From Nitrospirota bacterium (GTDB taxonomy: Bacteria; Nitrospirota; Nitrospiria; SBBL01; Manganitrophaceae), in NCBI GenBank assembly GCA_023248505.1, contig JAHFEM010000037.1:1-9531 (forward strand): 9,531 nt of DNA, read 5' to 3'. This document shows, piece by piece, positions 1-6,148 of this stretch. A program made the translations under genes and the position numbers. The notes below the pieces were generated by a model, which did not search any database, was not told where the DNA came from, and saw only the letters and a list, made by a program, of their open reading frames with translations. Each line of letters starts with the position of its first letter. Position 1 is the stretch's first letter.

Positions 1-749
1 AGGTCAAGGCGACGTTTTTCGTTCTCGGCTGGATTGCAGAGCGTTATCCCCAGGTGGTCCTTGCCATTCATAAGGAGGGACATGAGATCGCCTCACATGG
101 TTACCGGCATCGCCTCCTCTACAATATGAGCCGGGAAGAATTTCGGCAGGACACCGAACGGTCTAAAGCGATTTTGGAAGACCTTTGCGGCGCGCCGGTC
201 CTCGGTTATCGCGCGCCGAGCTACTCGATCATTCAGGAGACCCTCTGGAGTCTCGATATCTTGCACGAGCTCGGATTTGAGTACGATTCGAGTATCTTCC
301 CGATTCACCACGACCGTTATGGGATCCCGGGTGCATCCCGCTTTCCTTATTTTCATCCTCTCTCGGAAGGACGGAAGCTCTTGGAGTTTCCCTTATCGAC
401 CGTCCAACTTTTTGGGCGAAACGTCCCGGTCGCCGGAGGGGGATATTTAAGGCTTTTCCCGTATTCATTCATCCGTTGGGGGATCCGCCGGATCAATGAG
501 CAAGAGCAGGGGTCGGCCATTGTCTATCTTCATCCTTGGGAGATTGATCCGGGCCAGCCGAGAATCGATGGGAGCCGTCTTTCTCGTTTCCGGCATTACG
601 TGAATCTCGATAAGACGGAATCTCGTCTCCGCCGGCTGCTCCAAGATTTCAAGTTTGTCCCCCTTCGGACCCTGAGGCAGGCGATTTTGAACGGCCATCG
701 ATCGATCGAGACGGTTATCCGACAGAATGCCCAAGTTGAAAATCGGTGA
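1..749 (+). CDS. Polysaccharide deacetylase, NodB-type with DUF3473-like tail (5' end missing)
   Basis: This is the C-terminal 248 residues of a deacetylase of the XrtA/PEP-CTERM-associated type, read in the frame beginning at base 3 and ending at TGA 747-749. The open frame runs to the window edge, so the GTG at 54 is internal and not the start. Visible NodB signatures are KATFFVLGW at the left edge, GHEIASHGYRH (the metal-binding HxxxH), and YRAPSYS (motif 3). The N-terminal Asp-Asp motif must lie upstream of the window; roughly 40-50 residues are missing compared with the usual family length. The C-terminal part, with GGGYLRLFP and YLHPWEIDPGQPR, matches my memory of the DUF3473 region that marks the exosortase-linked subfamily. 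Such enzymes are thought to remove N-acetyl groups from a polysaccharide or its lipid-linked precursor. Family assignment is firm; the substrate is unknown. Confidence 0.93.
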   Translation, partial: VKATFFVLGWIAERYPQVVLAIHKEGHEIASHGYRHRLLYNMSREEFRQDTERSKAILEDLCGAPVLGYRAPSYSIIQETLWSLDILHELGFEYDSSIFPIHHDRYGIPGASRFPYFHPLSEGRKLLEFPLSTVQLFGRNVPVAGGGYLRLFPYSFIRWGIRRINEQEQGSAIVYLHPWEIDPGQPRIDGSRLSRFRHYVNLDKTESRLRRLLQDFKFVPLRTLRQAILNGHRSIETVIRQNAQVENR

Positions 750-983
750 TACACTTGGTTGGTCGGCTTGAACCCGTATCGCGCGTCGCAGGGTTCGCTT
801 CCGCTCACGATATAGGCAGAGGCGCTTCGCGCTTGTTCGTATGAACACATCCTCCGCAGCTTGCCGTCGGGTGAGACGCGTGAATGTGCAGATTGCAATG
901 GGCGAAGCCACCGCCCACATCGTTCGCAGAGCGAACCATACAAAGAGATTCTTTTTATCCTTTTTGATTGAGCGGAGAAATCC
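750..983. other. Structured non-coding gap of 234 nt
   Basis: I find no convincing gene here. The stretch is rich in short perfect hairpins: GAACCC 770-775 with GGGTTC 791-796; GCGC 822-825 with GCGC 829-832 (loop TTC); TGGGCG 899-904 with CGCCCA 912-917; GTTCGC 922-927 with GCGAAC 931-936 (loop AGA). GGTTCGCT at 792-799 is also the exact reverse complement of AGCGAACC at 930-937, so the two ends could pair and enclose the element. No hairpin is followed by a T run, so none looks like a classical terminator. The long minus-strand open frames across this gap also run through the deacetylase gene and look incidental. It could be a dispersed intergenic repeat or a structured 5' leader of the next gene; the sequence alone does not decide. 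Any internal promoter for the downstream genes would also lie here, but I see no clear -35/-10 pair. Confidence 0.5.
974..977 (+). promoter_or_regulatory. Ribosome binding site of the AsnB-type gene
   Basis: GGAG lies six bases before the ATG at 984. It supports the start that leaves Cys as residue 2, as class II glutamine amidotransferases need. Confidence 0.7.
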
Positions 984-2969
984 ATGTGCGGCATCGCCGG
1001 ACTTTGGAATATAAAAACGAAGGCGCCCGTTGATCGGACCCTCTTAAGCCGAATGGTCCGAACGCTCCACCATCGCGGTCCGGATGATTCGGGGATATAC
1101 CTCTCTCAGGACATCGGGCTGGGACATACGCGCCTTAGCATCGTCGATCTTTCCGGCGGGCATCAACCGATGTGCAACGAGGATGGTTCGATCTGGGTGG
1201 TATTCAACGGGGAGATCTATAACCATCCAGAGCTTCGATCGACACTGATCCAGAAGGGGCATACCTTTAAGACCCACTCGGATACCGAGGTGATTCTTCA
1301 TGCTTACGAGGAAATGGGAGAGGGATGCGTCCGGGAATTTAACGGACAGTTCGCCTTTGCCTTATGGGATGGGCATCGACGGGAACTCTTCCTGGCGAGA
1401 GATCGAATGGGGGTCCGCCCCCTTTTTTATGCGATGCGGAATGGACGATTTCTCTTCGGTTCGGAGATCAAAGCCCTCTTTGAAGATCCGACCTTTCCGC
1501 GGGAGCTCGATCCGTTCGCCATCGACCAAGTCTTTACATTCTGGGCCCCCCTCCCTCCGCGAACAGGTTTTGTCGGAGTCAATGAGCTGCCGCCCGGACA
1601 TACGATGACGGTGAGCGAGAAGGGATCGCGGATCAATCGCTACTGGAAGCTGGAGTTTCCAGCGATGGAAACGTCTCGGGCCTCAGATCCCCGCCCTGAA
1701 AAATGGTATACCGACCAGTTGATGAACCTTCTTGATGAAGCGGTTCAGATCCGACTTCGCGCCGATGTTCCGGTCGGGGCCTACTTAAGCGGAGGGCTCG
1801 ACTCGTCAGTGATCACCGCGCTCTCCCGCCGCCGGATTGATGACCACTTGAAGACCTTCTCGATCGGTTTCGAGGCGGAAGCATTTGACGAGACCTCCTT
1901 TCAATCGATCGTCGTCGGCCACCTTGGCACGGAGCATCATGCCTTTCTCTGCCGCAGCGCCGAGATCGGTGAAGCTTTTCCCGAGGCGATCCGGCATATG
2001 GAGCGGCCCGTGATTCGGACGGCTCCGGTTCCATTGATGCTTTTGGCAAAAGGGGTACGCGAAGCAGGGATCAAAGTCGTCCTGACCGGGGAAGGGGCCG
2101 ATGAGGTCTTGGCCGGCTACGACATCTTCAAGGAGGCCAAGGTGAGGCGGTTTTGGGCTCAGGCGCCTCGGTCTCGGATGCGCCCGCTCCTGCTGCGGCG
2201 TCTTTATCCGTACCTTTCCGACATGAAGGGACAAGCATCCGCTTATCTTGCCGCATTCTTTGGCCAAGGCCTGGAGGAAACGAATGATCCCTTTTACTCG
2301 CACCTTCCCCGTTGGCGGGTGACGACTCCTTTAAAAAGACTCTATTCGGAGGGAATGCGGGAAAAATTAAAAGGATACGACCCTATTGCGGAGCTTCGCG
2401 ACCAACTGCCGTCGGAGTTCTCGACATGGCATCCGCTCTCGCAAGCGCAGTATCTTGAATCGATTTACCTCCTTCCCGGATATATTCTTTCTTCCCAGGG
2501 AGACCGGATGGCGATGGCGAACTCCATTGAGGGCCGTTTTCCATTTTTAGATCATCGTGTGGTAGAATTTGCGGCGAGCATTCCACCGAATTTAAAGTTA
2601 AAAAGATTGAGAGAGAAACATATTCTGCGTCAAGGGGCGGAGGGTCTGCTGCCGTCTGCCATTTTGAACAGAGAGAAACAACCCTATCGCGCCCCGGACT
2701 ATGCCGCTTTTTTCCCGGAAGGAAAGAGTTTCGACTATGTGCAGGAGGCGCTCTCCGAGGAAAGACTTGATGACGCCGGTCTCTTGTCGGCTCGGCCGAT
2801 CAACGCGCTTCTCGCCAAATGTCTTCGTCGGGAGGGGATGGGGACGAAGGATGGAATGGCGCTGGTGGGGGCTTTATCCCTGCAATTATTACATCAGCAA
2901 TTCGTAAAAGGGAAAATAGTGCCCAAGGCCGAGGCCGTATTACAAGTAGAAACAAAGGAGAACCTTTAA
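984..2969 (+). CDS. AsnB-type glutamine-dependent amidotransferase (asparagine synthase family)
   Basis: A 661-residue protein with two domains. Residues 2 to about 210 form a class II glutaminase: MCGIAG puts the nucleophile at Cys2, followed by RLSIVD (50-55), FNGEIYN (74-80) and SDTE (99-102). From about residue 240 comes the synthetase domain with the PP-loop SGGLDSS (269-275), LTGEGADEVLAGYD (367-380) and a late SIEGRFPFLDHR (514-525). All catalytic signatures are present, so it should hydrolyse glutamine and use ATP to adenylate a carboxylate for amide formation. Homologues in exopolysaccharide and secondary-metabolite loci often act on sugars or other acids rather than aspartate, and the ligase/carrier neighbours argue for a specialised role here. 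It resembles the exosortase-associated amidotransferases, but I cannot be sure it belongs to that named subfamily. Its TAA shares one base with the next start codon, so the two genes are probably translationally coupled. Confidence 0.93.
   Translation: MCGIAGLWNIKTKAPVDRTLLSRMVRTLHHRGPDDSGIYLSQDIGLGHTRLSIVDLSGGHQPMCNEDGSIWVVFNGEIYNHPELRSTLIQKGHTFKTHSDTEVILHAYEEMGEGCVREFNGQFAFALWDGHRRELFLARDRMGVRPLFYAMRNGRFLFGSEIKALFEDPTFPRELDPFAIDQVFTFWAPLPPRTGFVGVNELPPGHTMTVSEKGSRINRYWKLEFPAMETSRASDPRPEKWYTDQLMNLLDEAVQIRLRADVPVGAYLSGGLDSSVITALSRRRIDDHLKTFSIGFEAEAFDETSFQSIVVGHLGTEHHAFLCRSAEIGEAFPEAIRHMERPVIRTAPVPLMLLAKGVREAGIKVVLTGEGADEVLAGYDIFKEAKVRRFWAQAPRSRMRPLLLRRLYPYLSDMKGQASAYLAAFFGQGLEETNDPFYSHLPRWRVTTPLKRLYSEGMREKLKGYDPIAELRDQLPSEFSTWHPLSQAQYLESIYLLPGYILSSQGDRMAMANSIEGRFPFLDHRVVEFAASIPPNLKLKRLREKHILRQGAEGLLPSAILNREKQPYRAPDYAAFFPEGKSFDYVQEALSEERLDDAGLLSARPINALLAKCLRREGMGTKDGMALVGALSLQLLHQQFVKGKIVPKAEAVLQVETKENL
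2956..2960 (+). promoter_or_regulatory. Ribosome binding site that fixes the acyl-CoA ligase start
   Basis: AGGAG stands eight bases before ATG 2969. This strong site, and the fact that ligase-family similarity begins at MQVEEF, favour 2969 over the start at 2819, which would overlap the AsnB-type gene by about 150 nt. Confidence 0.8.
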
Positions 2970-4528
2970 TGCAAGTTGAGGAGTTTTTAGAACAGTCCGC
3001 CCTCCGCCTTCCCAACAAGGTCGCCCTTGCATCTCAAGAGGGACGGTTTACTTTTGCAGAGATCGATCGGCTCAGCAACCGCGTTGCAAACGCCCTCAAA
3101 AAAGAAGGCGTCCGAAGAGGAGACAGGGTTGCAATCTTCCTTGATAACTCTGTTGAGGCGGTGGTCTCTGTCTTCGGCGTCCTCAGGTTGGGGGCGGTTT
3201 TCTTGATGGTCAACCCCAAGACGAAGGGGGATAAGCTCACTTATATCCTCAATGATTGCAGAGCCGTCAGTCTGATCTCCCATTCAAAGCATGGGGAGAT
3301 CTTTTCAGGGATAGGAGCTCGAGTCCCGTCCCTCCGCTTTTTGGTGTTGACCGACCTGGCCTCCTCTAAGGAGGAGACCGGTTGTCTTAAGACGCTCGGT
3401 TGGAAAGAGGCGGTCGAGTCACAATCGGATCTTCGCCCACCCAAGGAGGGGATTGATGCCGATCTGGCCACCATCATTTACACCTCCGGTTCCACCGGGT
3501 TCCCGAAGGGGGTGATGATGACCCACTTGAATATGGTCACGGCCGCCACGTCCATCACGAGATATCTGGAAAATACCGCTGAGGATATTATCCTCACCGC
3601 GCTTCCTTTGTCTTTCGATTACGGTTTATATCAGGTTTTAATGGGTATCAAAGTCGGCGCCACGGTTCTCCTGGAAAGGTCGTACGCGTATCCCCAGGTC
3701 ATCGTCGAAAAACTCATTCGTGAAAAAGCCACCGGATTTCCAATCGTCCCGACGATGGTGGCGATTCTTCTTCAGATGAAGGGCTTGACTCCGGACCGTT
3801 TCACGTCGCTTCGTTACATGACCAATACCGCCGCCGCGTTGCCGCCCGCCCACATTACGAAACTTCGCGAGCTTTTTCCGAAGACGAAGATTTATTCTAT
3901 GTATGGTCTGACGGAATGCAAACGCGTCTCTTATCTCCCTCCGGATCAGTTAGAGATTCGGCCGACGTCGGTTGGAAAGGCGATTCCAAACACGGAGGTC
4001 TACATCGTAAACGAAGCGGGAGACCGGGTTGGGCCGGGCGTCATCGGGGAGTTGGTGGTTCGCGGCTATCATGTCATGAGAGGTTATTGGGAGCGACCGG
4101 AGGAGACCAATAAAGCCTTAAGACCGGGTCCCATTGCGGGAGAGAAGGTCCTCTACTCAGGGGATCTCTTCAAGATGGATGAGGAAGGGTTCCTTTACTT
4201 CGTGGGGCGCAAGGACGACATCATCAAGACACGCGGGGAGAAAGTGAGTCCCAAAGAGGTCGAGGCCGTTCTCTATGCTCTGCCGGAAATTGTGGAAGCC
4301 GCCGTTGTCGGTGTACGAGACGAAATTTTAGGGGAGGCGATCAAGGCGGTGGTGGTGTTTGCTGAAGGGGCTCGCCTGACGCAGCAGGATGTGCTCCGTC
4401 ATTGTGCGCGGCACCTTGAGGACTTCATGGTGCCTAAGTTCCTGGAGATCCGTGAGGCTCTGCCCAAGACCTCCACAGGAAAGATCAGTAAGCGGGAACT
4501 GTCCGCCGGGGGAGGGGAAAGAGATTGA
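2969..4528 (+). CDS. AMP-forming acyl-CoA ligase, exosortase-associated type
   Basis: A 519-residue member of the ANL adenylating superfamily, close to the usual length. Motifs in order: the phosphate-binding loop YTSGSTGFPKG (171-181), YGLTECKR (312-319), YSGD (396-399), GRKDDIIKTRGEKVSP (413-428) and the C-terminal PKTSTGKISK (499-508), in which Lys505 is the expected adenylation lysine. The YGLTECKRVSYLPP stretch matches what I remember of the exosortase A-associated ligase subfamily. The enzyme should adenylate a carboxylic acid and pass it to CoA or, given the carrier protein just downstream, to a phosphopantetheine arm. The start is set by AGGAG and a TAATG overlap with the preceding gene. 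It is probably cytoplasmic; no signal peptide or membrane segment is seen. The acid it activates cannot be read from the sequence. Confidence 0.93.
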   Translation: MQVEEFLEQSALRLPNKVALASQEGRFTFAEIDRLSNRVANALKKEGVRRGDRVAIFLDNSVEAVVSVFGVLRLGAVFLMVNPKTKGDKLTYILNDCRAVSLISHSKHGEIFSGIGARVPSLRFLVLTDLASSKEETGCLKTLGWKEAVESQSDLRPPKEGIDADLATIIYTSGSTGFPKGVMMTHLNMVTAATSITRYLENTAEDIILTALPLSFDYGLYQVLMGIKVGATVLLERSYAYPQVIVEKLIREKATGFPIVPTMVAILLQMKGLTPDRFTSLRYMTNTAAALPPAHITKLRELFPKTKIYSMYGLTECKRVSYLPPDQLEIRPTSVGKAIPNTEVYIVNEAGDRVGPGVIGELVVRGYHVMRGYWERPEETNKALRPGPIAGEKVLYSGDLFKMDEEGFLYFVGRKDDIIKTRGEKVSPKEVEAVLYALPEIVEAAVVGVRDEILGEAIKAVVVFAEGARLTQQDVLRHCARHLEDFMVPKFLEIREALPKTSTGKISKRELSAGGGERD

Positions 4529-4550
4529 TCTCCCTCGATTTAATCCCAAT

Positions 4551-4572
4551 CGTCGCCGCTCTGGGGGCGATG
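4551..4572 (+). other. Hairpin in the ligase-ACP gap
   Basis: CGTCGCC (4551-4557) pairs with GGCGATG (4566-4572) in a seven-pair stem with one G-U pair and an eight-base loop. It lies 22 nt after the ligase stop codon. There is no T run after it, so on its own it is more likely an RNA stability or processing element than a terminator. Confidence 0.35.
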
Positions 4573-4581
4573 GAAATAAGC

Positions 4582-4613
4582 AGAGAGGGAGGGGCGACCC
4601 TTTGCTCTCTTTT
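4582..4613 (+). terminator. Terminator-like or attenuating hairpin before the ACP gene
   Basis: AGAGAG (4582-4587) pairs with CTCTCT (4605-4610), and AGGG (4590-4593) with CCCT (4598-4601), closing on a GCGA tetraloop of the GNRA type. Two G-U pairs bridge the arms, with one bulged G. Four T residues (4610-4613) end the structure. The stem is convincing, but the T tract is short and downstream genes continue on the same strand, so partial termination or an RNA processing site that sets the ratio of ligase to carrier protein is more plausible than a full stop. Confidence 0.42.
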
Positions 4614-4641
4614 CGATAATGAAATGAGAATATAAATAAGA

Positions 4642-4926
4642 ATGGGAGCTCCGTTGGGAAACTCAATCGAAAAAAAAATACGGGAATTCATCACAAGCAA
4701 CTTTCTCTTTGGGGACACATCCACCGTATTAAGCGATCAGGATTCACTTTTGGAAAAAGGGATCATTGACTCTACGGGGGTTGTTCATCTGGTTTCTTTT
4801 GTCGAAGAGTCTTTCGGCATCACCGTCAATGACGAGGAGATTATTCCGGAAAACTTTGATACGATTCGTGGACTCATCAATTTCGTTCAAAAAAAACCGG
4901 GGGCAGGGGCGGGATTCGTAAAATGA
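4642..4926 (+). CDS. Acyl carrier protein
   Basis: A 94-residue acidic protein of the phosphopantetheine carrier fold. The attachment motif is GIIDSTG (40-46), with Ser44 as the predicted prosthetic-group serine in place of the more usual DSL context. The flanking pattern, an amphipathic first helix (NSIEKKIREFI), the SDQDSLLEKG loop and VEESFGITV, is typical of stand-alone carrier proteins in exopolysaccharide and exosortase loci. It should carry the acyl group activated by the ligase upstream. The ATG at 4642 has no clear Shine-Dalgarno sequence. A TTG at 4654, five bases after GGGAG, would give a start of M-G-N-S-I-E-K that looks more like other carrier proteins, so the true N-terminus may be four residues shorter. 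The 3' end overlaps the next ATG by four bases. Confidence 0.9.
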   Translation: MGAPLGNSIEKKIREFITSNFLFGDTSTVLSDQDSLLEKGIIDSTGVVHLVSFVEESFGITVNDEEIIPENFDTIRGLINFVQKKPGAGAGFVK

Positions 4927-5093
4927 GATTAGAAGAAGCCGTTTCCCAAACGATCGATCTCCGGCCGAACCAGGCTACCGTGGTTTATAAAGACCGAAGC
5001 GGGACCGATCGCCTTCAGGCGTCAGCGGTGTCTCTGCCGATATCGGATATCGTTGCGACAGGAACTTCGAGAGTTCAATCTTCTTGTATTTAA
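4923..5093 (+). pseudogene. Short ORF resembling the N-terminus of an adenylating ligase, probable remnant
   Basis: A 56-codon frame starts with ATGA overlapping the ACP stop and ends at TAA 5091-5093. Its beginning, MRLEEAVSQTIDLRPNQ, can be laid without gaps on the start of the ligase in this window, MQVEEFLEQSALRLPNK: M, EE, Q and PN are identical, with several conservative changes and the same spacing. Similarity fades after about 25 residues (VVYKDRS), just where a ligase would continue with its Thr-Tyr/Phe-x-Glu-Leu segment. Neither other forward frame between 4990 and 5130 restores a recognisable ligase. The simplest reading is a second ligase gene reduced to its N-terminus by deletion. 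A real small protein is possible because the ATGA overlap would allow translation, but I recognise no independent small-protein family. Confidence 0.45.
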
Positions 5094-5116
5094 GTGCCCG
5101 GAACGGCCGACCCATC

Positions 5117-5121
5117 AGGAG
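5117..5121 (+). promoter_or_regulatory. Ribosome binding site that fixes the NadE-like start
   Basis: AGGAG is followed after eight bases by ATG 5130. The longer frame from GTG 5094 would add a proline-containing 12-residue extension unlike the family and has no such site in front, so ATG 5130 is preferred. Confidence 0.75.
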
Positions 5122-5129
5122 TAAAGTCG

Positions 5130-6110
5130 ATGAAGAAGTTTTCCAAGGATGTTTTAAATATAAATGCCGCTGAGGTCTCTCATAAAATCGAGGAGGTCTT
5201 GCGAGAGCAAGTCTTCCGCCAATTAAAACGGAAAGGGGCGGTCCTCGGTCTTTCGGGCGGCATCGACAGCAGTGTGACCGCGGCCCTTTGCGTCAGGGCG
5301 TTGGGGCGAGAGCGTGTCCTGGGGTTATTCATGCCGGAATTGGACTCTTCTGATGATAGTATGAGACTCGGACGTCTTATCTCCGACTCTCTCGGAGTCG
5401 ATAGCGTGATAGAAGATATCGGGCCGCTTCTCGAAGTAGCGGGATGCTACAAAAGAAGAGACGAAGCGATTCGCGCGCAAGTGCCCGAGTACGGGAAGGG
5501 GTATAAATCTAAAATTGCCTTGGCCAACATTCTTGAGCAAGACGGTTTTAATTTCTTCCACTTGGTCGTGGAATCGGATAAAGGGGTCAGGACCACGGTT
5601 CGTTTAAATGTGAAGTCCTATCTCGGTATCGTTGCCGCGACCAATATGAAACAGCGCGCTAGAAAGTTTTACGAATATTACCACGCAGATCGGCTGCAGT
5701 ATGCTGTTGCGGGGACCCCGAATCGTCTGGAATATGACCAAGGTTTTTTTGTGAAGAACGGAGACGGGGCTGCGGATATTAAACCGATCGCTCATCTTTA
5801 TAAAACGCAGGTCTATCAGTTGGCGGCTTATTTGGGCATTCCTTCTGAAGTTCTACAGCGTCCGCCGACGACCGATACCTATTCTCTTGCGCAAACACAG
5901 GAAGAATTTTATTTCTCGCTTCCCTACGATAAAATGGATCTCTGCCTGTATGCAAAGAACGCGGGGATTCCCACGGCCGAGGTTGCGGGGGAAGTCGGCT
6001 TAACCCCCCAGCAGGTAGACCGTGTTTATCGGGATATCGACGCCAAAAGGAGCGCTACGCGCTATCTCCATTTTAAACCATTATTGATCGAAGAGGTCGG
6101 CGAGGTTTAA
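5130..6110 (+). CDS. NAD synthase family (NadE-like) ATP pyrophosphatase
   Basis: A 326-residue protein of the adenine-nucleotide alpha-hydrolase fold. The PP-loop is LSGGIDSS (41-48). Further NadE signatures are AGTPNRLEYDQGFF (194-207), NGDGAADIKPI (210-220) and YKTQVYQLAAYLGIP (224-238). Ammonia-dependent NAD synthases adenylate the nicotinate carboxylate of deamido-NAD and form the amide. No nitrilase-type glutaminase domain is present, so ammonia would have to be free or supplied by a partner. The protein is longer than the usual 245-280 residues; most of the excess lies at about residues 102-176, between the PP-loop domain and the region where the family normally has its arginine-rich helix. 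Placement between a carrier protein and an exosortase suggests a dedicated role in cell-surface polymer modification rather than housekeeping NAD synthesis, but this is inference. No membrane segment or signal peptide is seen. Confidence 0.85.
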   Translation: MKKFSKDVLNINAAEVSHKIEEVLREQVFRQLKRKGAVLGLSGGIDSSVTAALCVRALGRERVLGLFMPELDSSDDSMRLGRLISDSLGVDSVIEDIGPLLEVAGCYKRRDEAIRAQVPEYGKGYKSKIALANILEQDGFNFFHLVVESDKGVRTTVRLNVKSYLGIVAATNMKQRARKFYEYYHADRLQYAVAGTPNRLEYDQGFFVKNGDGAADIKPIAHLYKTQVYQLAAYLGIPSEVLQRPPTTDTYSLAQTQEEFYFSLPYDKMDLCLYAKNAGIPTAEVAGEVGLTPQQVDRVYRDIDAKRSATRYLHFKPLLIEEVGEV

Positions 6111-6148
6111 CCTGACGACGCAGACGATCATCGGTCAGCGATCACATT

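Noticed and set aside
465..994. Two long minus-strand open frames across the deacetylase end and the following gap
   Set aside because: They overlap a well-recognised + strand gene, are rich in Arg and Ser as expected for shadow frames, and show no domain I recognise.
2819..2968. Upstream extension of the acyl-CoA ligase to an earlier start
   Set aside because: It would lie inside the AsnB-type gene, is low-complexity (Gly-rich), and lacks family similarity; AGGAG and the TAATG overlap point to 2969.
4615..4636. GATAAT and TATAAA as -10 boxes for the ACP gene
   Set aside because: No matching -35 element at a proper distance; AT-rich stretches here could produce these by chance, so no promoter is annotated.
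5094..5129. GTG start 12 codons before the NadE-like ATG
   Set aside because: No ribosome binding site before it, and AGGAG at 5117-5121 is correctly spaced for ATG 5130.
6112..6138. CTGAC/GTCAG inverted repeat after the NadE-like gene as a terminator
   Set aside because: Only five pairs with a 17-base loop and no T run.
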